NCBI GenBank assembly: GCA_023374045.1
Contig: CM041776.1
Coordinates: 323,789,925 to 323,853,924 of the forward strand
Reading direction: 5' to 3'
Source of the DNA: Limonium bicolor
Lineage: Eukaryota; Streptophyta; Magnoliopsida; Caryophyllales; Plumbaginaceae
Length of the DNA: 64,000 nucleotides
Within the stretch, counting starts at the first letter, position 1; each line of letters starts with the position of its first letter. Both the position numbers and the translations under genes were made by a program. Below, one piece after another: positions 33,944-46,200 of this stretch. The notes under the pieces were generated by a model. It was not told the DNA's origin. It ran no database searches and saw only the letters and a list, made by a program, of their open reading frames with translations.

Positions 33944-34048
33944 CTGAATTTAGGATAGTCAGTCATGCCCCGCAATACATACTCACAAACTCACATTATT
34001 ACTCACTTGTAGACTACACATATTCACATCACTCTTTATTTAATTTAC
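33944..34048 (-). other. Predicted first gag intron (105 nt)
   Basis: The donor is TGCAG|GTAAAT and the acceptor AATTCAG|GAG. Removal joins codons for LQ to ECYH in phase 0. Unspliced, the frame stops two codons after the donor. The interior is AT-rich. Confidence 0.6.
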
Positions 34049-34722
34049 CTGCAAGGTAGTATACTCAGCTGGCCCCATCCCATATCGAAGACGGTGGCTG
34101 AGACCGTTGTAGAAACGGTTTACCAGCACCCGGTTCGAGTATCCCAGGTCCGGTAACAGGTGGACAAGGCCGGTGAAGGCGGTGTAATACTCATCAACCG
34201 ACACCTTGTCCCCCTGCCTCAGACTATCCAGCTCAAGGCGCTTGGCCTCTTGAACGTGCACGGGGTAGTATTTGGCTCGCAGCAGAGCCGTGTACTCCCT
34301 CCAGCCAAACTGAGGATCCGCCATCCGGTCCTCTCTCACTAGCTTCCACCAGTTTGTGCCGAACCCTTCAGATAGTAAGCGGCAAGACGGACCTTAGCCT
34401 CTGCGGGCACAGCCAAGGTCTCGTAGGCGGTCTCCAACTCGGAGATGTACGCCTCCAGCTTACGTGGGTCGGTCTCCCCATGAAATGAAGGGGGTCTCAA
34501 GTCTGCCAATGCCTTGACCCAGTTGGTCTCTCGTGGCGGTGGCGGTGGTGGCTGAACTCCGGGCATCTGCCCCTGCTGGATCGCAGCTACAAGCTGGGGT
34601 ACCATCTGGGCCACAGCGGCTGCTACAGCCTCAGCCATAACCTGAGCCGTAGTGTTCTCGCCCTGGTCACCCCCAGTACCAGTACCACTTCCGCGGCCTC
34701 TACCGTGCGGTCTACCTGCCAT
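34049..34722 (-). pseudogene. Element A gag, first exon: capsid-like domain, one frameshift
   Basis: It starts at the ATG at 34722 with a Gly/Arg-rich N-terminus and an Ala/Gln-rich helix, then the retrotransposon gag (PF03732-like) region. Typical words are FHGETDPRKLEAYISELE, WWKLVREDR and YYPVHVQEAKRLELDSLRQG. A single extra base near 34340-34360 splits it into 34339-34722 and 34049-34339. The protein would form the virus-like particle. Confidence 0.85.
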
Positions 34723-34906
34723 CTGTATTCACATGAATATTCATTAGCAATATGCTTGCACACTTATCGGTCCAACGGTTGTAACGCTTCCCGACAATAA
34801 GGTATTTCCACACTTAGTTAGTGGTTAACCTTTCCATAACTGATCACTTAGGTTACTATAGTTAGGTTTCCTAACTCGGTATATTCCTAAGCTCGGTATT
34901 CTAGTC

Positions 34907-34930
34907 ATCAGAGCGATACTTCGCTCTGAT
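34907..34930. repeat. Hairpin overlapping the primer site of A
   Basis: Ten-base arms ATCAGAGCGA and TCGCTCTGAT pair perfectly around a 4-nt loop. One arm contains most of the primer site. B (53022-53043) and E (5662-5685) keep the pairing with changed bases. Confidence 0.8.
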
Positions 34931-34934
34931 ACCA
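34923..34934 (-). other. Primer binding site of A (initiator Met tRNA)
   Basis: The minus strand reads TGGTATCAGAGC, the standard plant initiator-Met site, 5 nt inside the 5' LTR. Confidence 0.9.
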
Positions 34935-35030
34935 CTTTTTGTAACACCCCTAATACGCACATGATACTAATTGAAATCGCAGCGGAATAAAATAACTAAA
35001 CAGTAACTAACGCTTCGGTGCTACAACGCC

Positions 35031-35052
35031 GTCAACCACCCACGTGGTTGAC
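35031..35052. repeat. Conserved LTR-end stem-loop, A 5' LTR copy
   Basis: Arms GTCAACCAC and GTGGTTGAC pair perfectly, 91 bp inside the LTR end. A second small hairpin, GTCTGA-CGA-TCAGAC, follows at about 35079-35094. Confidence 0.75.
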
Positions 35053-36307
35053 AAGGCAGAATAAATACAATTGTACCGGTCTGACGATCAGACTCCCGAG
35101 CATAAGACTAAACCATAAATACATCATATACAATACCGAGTACTACATACATCCTTCACTGTATAATATCACTGTATACTTACAACAACCAAAAGTATAT
35201 AACGCCACAGGAGCACAGGCGCATCCCGGGCAAACATCCAAAAGTATACAAAAGTAATTACATCCTAGGATCTAAAGCCACTCCGCTTCTTCGATCCTCA
35301 TCCTGCAGTATAAGAAATATGGATCCCTCGAGGGGGTCAGCAACCCTTGGCTGGTATGGCTAACGCGCAGCCCATCGGCTACCGGGATACGCGCAGCTAA
35401 TTGTCATGATAACATGGCATTTATTTACATACATAACATAACATAACATAACATAACATAACATGGAGCATGGCATCAGTAGTGCACAGCTCATCATCAC
35501 ATACACAGTGGATCTTGGTTCCACAATAACAAACCACAAGGGTCAAATAACATGAGAGCCTAGAGAGTGATTCACCCTCATGTTAAGCTCGTTAAACACA
35601 CTCATTACCGTTCTGTTAGACGAACGAGTAACTGTCACAGATGGTTCGGATTTAGTGACCCGAACACACCACACAAACACAGGTTCCCACTAAACCGATC
35701 ATAAGTCAGAATTGGTAAGCTTTGGAAGAAGCTAACGGGAGATCGAACGCCAATTTAAGGTGAACAATCTTAACAACATAAGAGTCGAATCTGATTCAGA
35801 TATCTACTCTTAACTTACATGCATGACCGGACAACCGGATTCCTCACTTCCCAGTTAACACTTGTTAGAAGTTCATAGTGGAACTTAACAACCAACACAC
35901 AATGGGTGGTAAGTCATGTTAGACACACACAAGGGAAATGAGTCACAACATCACATCACAATAATATGAACAACTGTAAACTCATTACATGTTTAAATCT
36001 TATAACGTTGTAAACACACAGAAAAACATACAACACACAAACCGGTGTAAACCGCTAGACAACAGACTGCAAGAAAACCATACCTTGGCCCTTGCCTCGT
36101 TTGGTTTCCTCCGTAGGTCACTCCTATACATAATTCAAGAACGTCGGTTAATTAACTTACTTAACCTCCAAATTTACTACGTGTTTAACATAATTGTATG
36201 ACATGTTTTAATGTCTATCTTACCCTAGGTTACATTCATTATACACCCTAGGGTTAACTACATAAGTCACATTCTTTTCTGTTTTTTTTTTTTTTTTTTT
36301 ACAAGTT

Positions 36308-36648
36308 TTGGTCCGACCGGACTTGCCGACCGGACTTGCCTAAGTCCGGTCCATTCCAGTACCCTTTTTACCGTTGGAAAATTCACTCCGACCGGACTTA
36401 CATGTCCGGTCCTATGTCCGGTCGATTCCAGAGACTTATAACCCGTACAAAATTCATGCCGACCGGACTTGACAAGTCCGGTCCCACGTCCGGTCCATTC
36501 CAGAAACATTTTTCCCTCACAAAACACAAGTCCGACCGGACTTGTAAGTCCGGTCCCCCAAGTCCGGTCGATTCCAGAAACATTTTCCGGTAGTGTAACA
36601 GAGCCCGACCGGGCTTGCAAGTCCGGTCGCAAGTCCGGTCTACCCCAA
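36308..36648. repeat. GACCGGAC/GTCCGGTC inverted-repeat array (A 5' LTR)
   Basis: Matches 11868-12178, with an extra CCGACCGGACTTG copy at the left edge. A T homopolymer (about 36280-36300) precedes it. Confidence 0.85.
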
Positions 36649-37862
36649 ATCCTTATTTTCCTTTTTACATTCAACTCCAAACTTTACCCCATATAACCTA
36701 GTACTCCCTAACCTCATTTGGGCACTTGGGACATCCTTAAACACTCACAAACTCTTTTTCTAATTCCTTAAACCTTTACTTATTTCTTCACAAAATTCCT
36801 AACACTTACAACATTTTACACTAGAACATTACTAAACCAAAACACCTTGTTTTTACCAACAAACAACCAAGAACACTAAAAATCCATCAAGTACTTGTTA
36901 TACACAAACTTCACTCACAAAGCACTACATCACAATATAGTGCATAATTTAAATTGCATGGCACTTAGGCCCTTAAATGACATGGCTCTTAGGCCCTTAA
37001 GGTGCAATAATCATAAACACTGAATTTCCACAATATATTTGCCTTTAACCTGCAATTACACTCAACAACACATATGCCTTTTACTAAGCTCTTGAGAACA
37101 CATTACTAAGTCGTTCACCATTGGCTCTTTAAGTAGTTTTAATAAGCATTTATAAGCTCATTTCTCCTAAGGCATTAAAACAACATTAGGTTAGTAGATT
37201 TACCTCTTTTGCAAAATAACTTCTTTCTTGTTTCCTTTAGAAAACCGATAGAGTACTTGATTCTTTGACAAGTTCTAAACAATATACACACATTATAATG
37301 AGTATTCAAGCTATGAGATCCATCTCATTGTAAACCCTAGTTTTACATTGTTACAAAAACATTAATGTAGTTGTTTTACCTTGCTCTTTGAAGAGAGTTT
37401 GAATATCTAGCAAGAGAGGACTCCACCTAGTCCATGAAGAGTTGGAATGAAGCTAGAACAAAGTCACATAAAAAGCTCCTTCAATGTGTATTTTCGGACA
37501 TGACAAACACAAGGAGGAAATGAAGTTTTTATTTGAGATTCCTTACCTAGAAGCCAAGGAGAGTAACAATATGTAAAAATACAAGCTCAAGCTCCTTCAA
37601 TGGAGAAACTCCATGGCACCGAAATGGTTGTCTTGAAGTTTGGAGAAGATAGAAATGAAGAGCTTGAGGAGAGGAAGAAGATGGTGGTGTTTGTTTTTGA
37701 TTTGGACAAGTGAGCAAGGTTTAACAAGAGATCAAAGTGGGAGTTTCAATGGAGGTAGTAGTATTACCGTGAGAGAGCAGCAAGAAGAAGGAAGAAGAGA
37801 GGTGGGAAACCGTGTGAGCAAGGAAAGAAATGAGAGAATGAGATAGAATTTGCTTTAGAAGA

Positions 37863-37870
37863 TATTTATA
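37863..37870 (-). promoter_or_regulatory. Candidate TATA box of A 5' LTR
   Basis: TATAAATA on the minus strand. This would drive genomic RNA of A, but only about 120 bp of U3 remains upstream before the breakpoint. Confidence 0.45.
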
Positions 37871-37990
37871 CCTTATAAAGTAAAAAGTAGTTTATTTACT
37901 TATCTTTACTTACTTAATACATTAATAAGAGAGTGGTGAGTCACCACACTTAAGGAAAACCGACACCCTTATTAATATGAGGGTATTATG

Positions 37991-38691
37991 AACAAGTATC
38001 CCGAGAGAGCGGTTGAGAATATGAACAAGTATCCCGAGAGAGCGGGTGAGTCATTGAATAAGTAACCAAGACATAGGGAGGTAGAAACCCTCCAGGCCTA
38101 AGAGTAAATTAATGCAACTAACAACCGTGTTATGTTAGTTAAGGATTATATTCCAAGGGTGAATGTGAATCCTTGTGTAGTGTACATATGTAATGTATTG
38201 CTATGTTGCTTGTTGATTGAACTAAATGAATCTCATGCTCTCGACAAAAGTAGTTGGTGTACCCCGGTTAGCACTCGGGGTATGCGAATTTCATATGCAG
38301 CTTTAAGCTGAGCCCCTAGGGGCATCGTTTTTATTTGCATGTACACCGGAGACGATACTGTTCGAGTGTAGGATGGGGTCGGTCGTTAGCATGGGTAGTT
38401 GGAATTTATTTCACTCATGTATTTGAATAAGTGTAAGACCGAATATGTTATCGGCATCCGTATATTGTAGACTCGGTATAGTAAGGAAATGAGATGAGTA
38501 TTGTGTTTGTATTGAGTACTCGGTTGTTCCAGTCCATCACACCGTTACAGTATGTGAGATAGGCCTGGTTAGCCATGAGGGTGGCTAACGGCATTGTATC
38601 ACCCTTCGTTGTAATTGAGTTCCGCTGCGTGATTATGGACAATTTGTGGCAGATTAAGGGGTGATGACGAGATTAATGGTTGGGGTGTTAC
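37991..38691 (+). mobile_element. Element C 5' LTR, last part
   Basis: Matches 59230-59923, ending GGGGTGTTAC. It begins with a duplicated AACAAGTATCCCGAGAGAGC unit. The stem-loop GTTAGCCA/TGGCTAAC is at 38568-38589. Roughly 750 bp between C positions 10531 and 37991 were lost together with the end of A. Confidence 0.82.
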
Positions 38692-41600
38692 TTCGCTCTA
38701 TGACTGGAAATACCGAGTTAGGAATTAGAGGCCTAGGGCTAAGGTTTGAGTGATCGCGTGAGAGATGCGCTAGTTAGGAACTTCCAGTATGATCTGGATA
38801 CCTACAATTCCAAACCCGCCCTCCACAACCCCCATAGTAAAAAGCTCGGGAAAGAATGCCAGAGAGACGGAAAGTCCGTTCTTACTCGGGGAAACCCGAT
38901 CTGGCAGTTGTTAAATATTACTAGATGAACTAGAACCTATCATGCGGTAGATCCCGAGAACCGGAAATCCCGGAGACGGATCCCGCTGGAATGACAATAA
39001 TCGCACTTAATGGCGGAAGATCGGGAAATCCTAATCCAAGGAGACCGGAATCTGCGGCAGCTTGGGGCGACATGCTTAGCAGTCGCGAGAACTCGGTTGA
39101 CCGAGCAGCAGCAAGAAGGAAAGCACCAATCTTGCAACGAGGCGGAATAGATGAAGTGACAAAAACCGGGACTCAAGTCTACGGACCGCCATAGTTAAAT
39201 AATACCACCAACGGTATATTAACCGACTAAGAATCTAGACAACACTAGATACACCCACCCTACCACACCCGAAAAGGTTGGACAGCTACGAGCACCATTA
39301 CGGGACATACCCAAATAGGACTACTGAGGTAGTGCCTAAATGAGTTATACCTCGGTAACCACAGTAAAGACGTGGGAACGAGCAATGAGGTAGAACACAG
39401 AACTAAGTAATTAAGGAACTCCGAGAGTGGAGAAGCACCTAAATGAATGACAGTCATGTCAAGATGAATGAGAAGTAGCTCTAAGGAATAGTTATCCAAC
39501 TAAAGGATCAAGGAAGAGCCAACAAGGCTACCAAATACAATGTGAACAATACCGAAATGGGTACGAGTTATACCAAAAACCGCCTGTACCACGCACTTGC
39601 CACTGCAAGTGCAGTAATAACAGGACCGTTAAGAGGAACGTTAACAAGCAAGAAGTACTTAACAAAGTACCAAGATGGCAGAGAAGCCAACATAGCAGCA
39701 CAACCCTAAGAACTTTGAAACGACACCTTGGGAAGGCCTAACGGCCTGACGACTGTATTAAAAGAGCATACCAGTCGGTTAGAAGCTAGATCTGGTAAGA
39801 AGCAATCGGCATTGAAATGCCATTAAGATTTTACTTTCAAAACCCAAATTTTCTAAAACCCACGAACTTTAAAACCAAACCAGAGAACCACGGTAAGTTA
39901 TCATAGGACACTATCAGAGGAGTTGGCAACAGAATATTTCACCTAGGCGTGTGACCGACACTACCAGTGTACACAAACGAGACATGGGACGACCGCACTC
40001 CAAAGGAGTTTGCAGGCTCGACGGACCAGTTATGAGTTAGTCGGGTAAGTGGTAATGTATCAATAAGATACTCCATGTATGTATACAAGTAGAGTACAGA
40101 ACACGAGAAGTAGCCCACTCCATACTACTGACGAAAAAGCCAGTTCAGATTAGAACAAATGACTACCATAAATGATTAAGGAGAAAACCCGTATGATGAC
40201 ATAAATAGGTAGCGTTAAGAAGTGCTGGAAGCACGAAGTATTAAGAATACATTGGATATGTCTCAGGAATCCTGAAGGAAACACATGATAACAGGAATGA
40301 ATACCCAGCATAAATGATACGGCGAAGGCATAAAATGATCATATCAATGTTTGATAAATGGGATAGAATTCCCACAGTATACCTCACTCAAGAGAATAGC
40401 GACCTGACCAAGAAGGTAAAGGGAAAGTATCAATGGTCTACCCAGGAATGGGAGACATTACAACCATAAACGGGATAGTTCGAAATTTATATAACCGTAA
40501 GGCGGGGTAAGAAACTGAACATACCCATGAGTTGAACCCATATGTAATGGCGCAACTCAGTAACACCCAGAAGCAATCCGTGAAAGGTGCCAAAGTCAAC
40601 AGTAGTTGAACAAGATATCGTGTTGAGAACACAAGTGTAAAGCGAACACTCGGGTAGAACCCCGAAGAGATCCCACTTAACAAGGGAACACCCAAATTGC
40701 CAGAGGGCATGAATTAATATCAGCATATTTAAAGGGCCTTCCAAGTACGAAAGCGTGAAGAGACAACCATATCAAGAGCCCAGTAATACCTCCAAACCAT
40801 TTAATGATATACGGAGACGAAGAAACCTCTTTAAGCGGCCCGCAAGGAGCATGACTTGAGGCATTGTGGCTTGTAGGCCAGAAAACCAACTACAATTCAT
40901 AGATTAAAACGTTGCAACCTATGCATAGAGGCATAAGAGGAACAGTGGAGAATGAACCACTACCTTAGAGTGGGGATACCACTTGTTATTATAGGTCCTA
41001 TGGAGCGGCAATAGTGCATCCTCCAGAGAAAGGCTACCACTTAAGTATTTAATGTGAAACCGCTAGAGTGGTGTAGTGAAACTTGAGCATGTGTTTATTG
41101 CCAAGGAGTAATTCGAACAGAAATAGTATGTAGGAAGGCTTTGATAGCAGTGGAAGGAAACCGAGAGAGTAATCGGATGAGTAGTAAACACTATATGTGT
41201 GCAATATGAATTGTAGAGTAAACAATACACAATAAGCGTAGAGAGTTTAGAGTAGTATATTCTATTGAGCCAAGTGAATGGCAGGCCATAGTATGAATGG
41301 CGGGAGTACATGAGCGGAAGCTAAAGTAGTAGCGGATGCCATATAAGCGAATGTTGTTTAGTGAGTAAGAGCATGGTACGCAGCGAATGACCATTGTAAG
41401 AGTATAATCAGATAATGAAATGAAGCTAATGAGAAGAGATGGTAAAGGAAAGCTGTTCATTCCTATTGCGATCTCATAAGAGATTTACAGCCAAGCGTTT
41501 ACGCCTCTACACTCGGTAGGACTAAGTGTTTTGGTATTGCACTGGTGCAGTAATGATCTAGTGGGATAGCTAGGAAAGCCTGTTGAGCAAAAACCTAGAG

Positions 41601-43224
41601 AAATGAATGGTAAATGTCGTGAGGCCGTTGGCCAAAGATGCACAAAGAATGTGAGCCGTAACCCACAGGTCCTAGGACCGATGCATGGTAAATGCAGAGT
41701 AGTATGAATGAGGAATTCTTGTACAGAAACAAGTAAACAAACATAACTCGGAAGCAACTATTAAACGAGGGAGCACTACATACTAAGTAGCAGCTTGACC
41801 TCAACCGACAATAAGTCAGGAAAAGTAAGTGAATAATCACGAAGGTATATAGAGTTATACGAAATAGATTTCCAGAGAACTGGAGAGAAAATCTATAACT
41901 CATCGAATTCGCATATGGTAAGAGATACCAAGCGATGATTGAGAAACCTTTATTCCCAAGACACAAAGGGATAAAAAGGGAGTGAATAATACATTGAGAG
42001 TAACAAAGGGCGAATTAAGCTCTAGTTATCAGGTCACACAGCAAAAGCTAGTGGGCCGTAATTCAAAGGTTAAGTATACCTGACAAATGCGAGTAAATAG
42101 CTAATCCTAAACTCCTTGAAGCCTTAGAGGCAAGAACTGAACCTGGTTATGAGTAACTAACCGCATCAAATTGAAGACACTTCATGATGCTGGAATTAGT
42201 GAACCAATGTTCAGTGATAACATATGGTCGATTACACAGGCGTAACCCCTTTTAAGGGGGGTAGGGCGAGAAACCGCTTCGAGTATTTTTACGTATAGGT
42301 GCGTAAAATACTGTGTGCATAACACAAAAGAAATTGTTTTGATGATTGGAACTCGTGTTACATAAACATATGTATCCATTCATCGTGTAATTACGGTTAT
42401 TGTGCATGAGAGATGTGAGTAATGTGTATATAATTTTGAAAAGAGGAGTAGAGGAACTCCTAGGGTATGAGAATCCCTATGATAGATCTCTATTGAGATT
42501 AGACATGAGATACTATGAGTATGAATCGGTATGAAACCGATGTATAACCTAGTAGGAAGTGAGTTTCCCTAGGTGATTTTAATTGAGAATGATTGATGGA
42601 GTGAGTTCCATCCTTTGGAGTGTATGTTGTATGTTTTACATTGAGTAACAATTTGAGAAAATGAACCCATCAGTTGCCTAGGCAAAGTAAGCAAAGTAAT
42701 TGAGAAAAATGGATGACCTAAGTTCTACGGCCTAGAGATAAATTAAAATGGATTGTTCTATGAATATGACTAGAAAGAGTAAAAGATAGAAAACAAAAAT
42801 GTTTGACTATCTGTTTGTTTGAAACTGACGTGGGAGGTGGATCTTGATCTGCTAGCGATCAAGGGAAACCGGACATAAATTAGGGTGGAAGGATAGTTCA
42901 ACACTGATGCTGATCACATCAGGGTTGGATGATTCTTGAAGCTCCCTATAAGTGCTCACAAGTAATCACGCTAAGGAAAGTTACGACTACCATAAACCGG
43001 ATTTGGAGTTATGTGATGTTTCCTAAAAGAATATTCAAACTGGATTTGAAAAAGGATTTTCCTTCGAGTATGAAGGCGAAAAATGGTTTTGAAACCATTG
43101 CACCGTACGTGCGGCGGTCCTAAGTGACCGGTTAGGGCGGTGACAGTGTGTGATTTTTTCCAAAGGCAGCGGGATGGGGAGAGTACCCTGAGAATGTCTT
43201 GTGTTGAGTGAGTCAACCAGAGTG
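38692..43224 (+). mobile_element. Element C interior, apparently noncoding
   Basis: It is homologous to B's interior in reverse (for example 42830-42920 to 48290-48410). The primer site expected right after the LTR is missing: sequence goes straight from GTGTTAC to TTCGCTCTATGAC, where F has a primer site between. Short frames occur on both strands but none matches gag, protease, RT or integrase, and they are not shared with B. A hairpin ACCCC-TTTTAA-GGGGGGT lies near 42245. The segment is cut at 43224 by B. Confidence 0.65.
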
Positions 43225-46200
43225 CCCCATCTCGATCCAATCGTGGTTATCACAAACTTATCGCCATATATACAAACTCTGCAGCGGATTTAATTACATT
43301 CCAGGACCTTGCCACGGTCTGACTACAGAATATACCGAACATTAGTACATACCAATCTTAACCAAATACATATCCTTCTTACAATCCCCTCACATCCTAT
43401 ACATTTTACTAACTCAAATGCCATACGAGTGTACATGCACAACTCGTAGGCCACACTTAACCCGTAACGCTTGTACCCCATCTTACTCTCGTGACGGCCG
43501 CCTCCTGACGTTCACCCGAGTAGTAAAAACAGCCCCCAAAGGGGGTCAGCACGAATACTGGTACGATCCTCTCATGGCCCCGATGCTAACGTGGCTACGA
43601 CGACTAATTGTCGATAGCATGGAGGTGGATTAGATGCACAACATAATAGAAAGTGCAATAAACAATCAATCAAAGTATGAACAATCAAAGTTCAAACACA
43701 ATGAACGACTTAAATGCGTTCCCTTAATTAGTGAGTCAATTATTTCACTCCTTAAGTTATATTTCCTCTTAATCTTAGTCCATCCTTATCTTACCTCAAT
43801 CTTAGTCTTATCTTAATCTTAGAAAACAACCATCCTTTAAAAAGGAATGGATGTAGGTTATCTCAGTCTTATAATACAAACCATCCTTTAAATAGGAATG
43901 GTTGCAACTTAGCTCAACCTTATCTTAATCTTAGAATACAAACCACTTTTTAAATAGAAATGATTGTATCTTATCTCAATGTTTATTTTTGTCGGGTCAA
44001 AAGCGACCCTAGCCAATGAGCTATTATCTCCATTGGTTGAATAAACAACTTATCTTATAATTTAGGATTTAGGTGATCCTACTGCACCATCTTAATGCCA
44101 CCTACCTTGGACTGTATGTCCAATGTAGCTGAGCCGGCAACCGACCCTAGGCAACAAGTTCGAAGACAAGTCCTTAAGCGGAAGTTGGATCTGCTATAGA
44201 TACCGACCCCCTTTTCCTTAGCATGCATGACCGGAGTCAGTCCCGGGTTCCTCACTCCCCCCTTAAGTTCTAGTTAGTAGAAGTCTCAAGACAATGTTTG
44301 TTGGTTAACCTTTTTCGGTTTATAACAAACTAATATTAGGGAGCGTTCCTTAGTCTCACTCAATTCCTTATTAAACGTTGGTTAGTAAGTTCTCACGGTA
44401 AGTTGTGTTAGTTTTCAAACATCACACACAAACAATCAACATGATATTCCGGTTGCATGCTTTATCTTGTTTAGTGAGCCAACAAAAACAAATAGCACAC
44501 AAGCCGAGGGACACCTCGTTAGCAAGCAGGTCACAAGAAGAACTGTACCGTTCACCGTTGGTCGCTCGGTTGCTTACTCTCTTCCAGAGTCCAAATACTC
44601 AAGCCCTAAAACATTCATTCAGTTTTAGGTTGTTAATCACCTAACTTAATTCAATTTATTTAACTTACTTAACCCATAATGATTCCCCAGCTGACACCTC
44701 ATAAGTTTTACAACTTATTCTTACAATCTAACCTTAAACTTTTAAGTTTATACTTATCTTAATCCCTTAGGTCTTTATACCTCTATTCATCATTGCCCTC
44801 TTAATGGGGTACCACTAATACCTCTAATCTTTCTTAGGGTTCCTTTCTTTTTTTTTTTACAACTTAAGGGTCGACCGACCTTACCCAAGGTCGGTCCATT
44901 CCAGAACCTATTACCGTTTGAAAATTTTCACCCCGACCGACCTTGCAAGTCCGGTCCCCAAGGTCGGTCCATTCCCGAGAGTTTTTCCCGTGGGAAATTT
45001 AAGCCCGACCGAACTTGCCAAGGTCGGTCCCAAGTTCGGTCGATTCCAGAGACTTAATTCGTACACAAAATACAAGCCCGACCGAACTTGCAAGTACGGT
45101 CCCCAAGTTCGGTCGATTCCAGAAACTCTTTCCGGTAGTGTAAACTGAGCTCGACCGACCTTGCAGGTCCGGTCCCTAAGGTCGGTCGGCTCCAGAATCT
45201 TGTTTCTAAATTCCCTTTTGACTCCAAACTTCTCCACTAGTTCCCCCATGCGTCCTAAGACCACTTAGGCACTTAAACATACCTTAAAACATCCCCTAAA
45301 ACCTCCTACCATTTTCTCAATCCTTATAAGAAATTCCTAACACTTGTTACTTATTCCTTATATCTCCAACAAGTACTTCACCTAAGACTTCAACTAACAC
45401 AATATTTCCTTTCCATTAATGCAACTACTCCTCAAACATCATTATTCATCCATCTTTCCTTTGCTAAACCTTCCAAGGTTATCTTGCATCTCCATGCACC
45501 AATTCCTCTCTTTTCCATTTATTACTCATCATTCCTAACTCTTGGACATACCTAAACATTTCTTTTACTCAATTACTCACCATTGCCATGATCTCACACT
45601 CTTATACATTCCTAGTCAATCTACAACATTCTCCTTCAATCTTCACTCCCATATCCTAAGTCCACTCATTAACATCTAAACTAAAACCTTATTGTTCCAC
45701 TACTAGCATCATCACTACTTACATAAGCTTCCCAAAACTTTCATTGATATATTCCCTAGTTCATACCTAATTCATCTTAAAGTATTATACACCTTCTCCT
45801 CCAAATTTTGCACAAGTCTTACCATGACTTTGGTGTGTTCAATACACCCTTTTAAACTCTAATTTCCTCATAGACAACTCTAGGTCATTCTAAACCTCAA
45901 GAACTACTTAGTTAACTCATTTCCACTCAAATTCCTCCTAATGATCCCTAGTAAATCCTAGGGCATATTAACTCACCTCCACCACTTAAACACTTTGCTT
46001 TCTACTAAAATTTCACCATAGCTTCTCTAATATATTATCATGCCCAAATGCATTGTTTTTCTCATTCAATCATCTCACACACATCAAACCCTTTTCTCCT
46101 CATAATTCTCACCCAAACCAACTCATTCACAACAAACTCAATATAATGCAATAAGCTTAAATTGCATAGCACTAAGGCTCTTAAATGACATGGCTCTTAG

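Larger units (their letters stand above)
10532..37990 (-). mobile_element. Element A: Ty3/gypsy chromovirus-like retrotransposon carrying an AlkB gene
   Basis: This is a minus-strand element inserted in C's 5' LTR. Order on its own strand: truncated 5' LTR (37990-34940), primer site, gag with short introns, AlkB dioxygenase, protease, reverse transcriptase, RNase H, integrase, chromodomain-like tail, polypurine tract, 3' LTR (21855-10532). Without its two nested insertions (L1, L2) the body is about 6.5 kb and the intact LTR about 3.9 kb. The long LTRs, the initiator-Met primer site and the C-terminal chromodomain fit the Tekay/Del group. It is defective: frameshifts in gag and pol, L2 inside pol, and loss of most of the 5' U3. 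Confidence 0.9.
34940..37990 (-). mobile_element. Element A 5' LTR, truncated in U3
   Basis: It is about 3.05 kb and matches 10532-13905. It includes the AACAT microsatellite (about 35431-35463) and lacks a segment of roughly 400 bp present in the other LTR (about 12380-12740). It ends abruptly near 37990, only about 120 bp upstream of its TATA box, and joins C sequence directly. The intact LTR has about 640 bp of U3, so most of U3 and the right target duplication are gone. Confidence 0.88.

Noticed and set aside
34923..34934. Primer binding sites as fragments of tRNA genes
   Set aside because: Only the 12-19 nt complementary to tRNA 3' ends are present next to LTRs; no cloverleaf is found.
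41485..41966. Overlapping minus-strand frames of 90-123 codons in C's interior
   Set aside because: They are antisense to the element, not conserved in B, and match no family I know.
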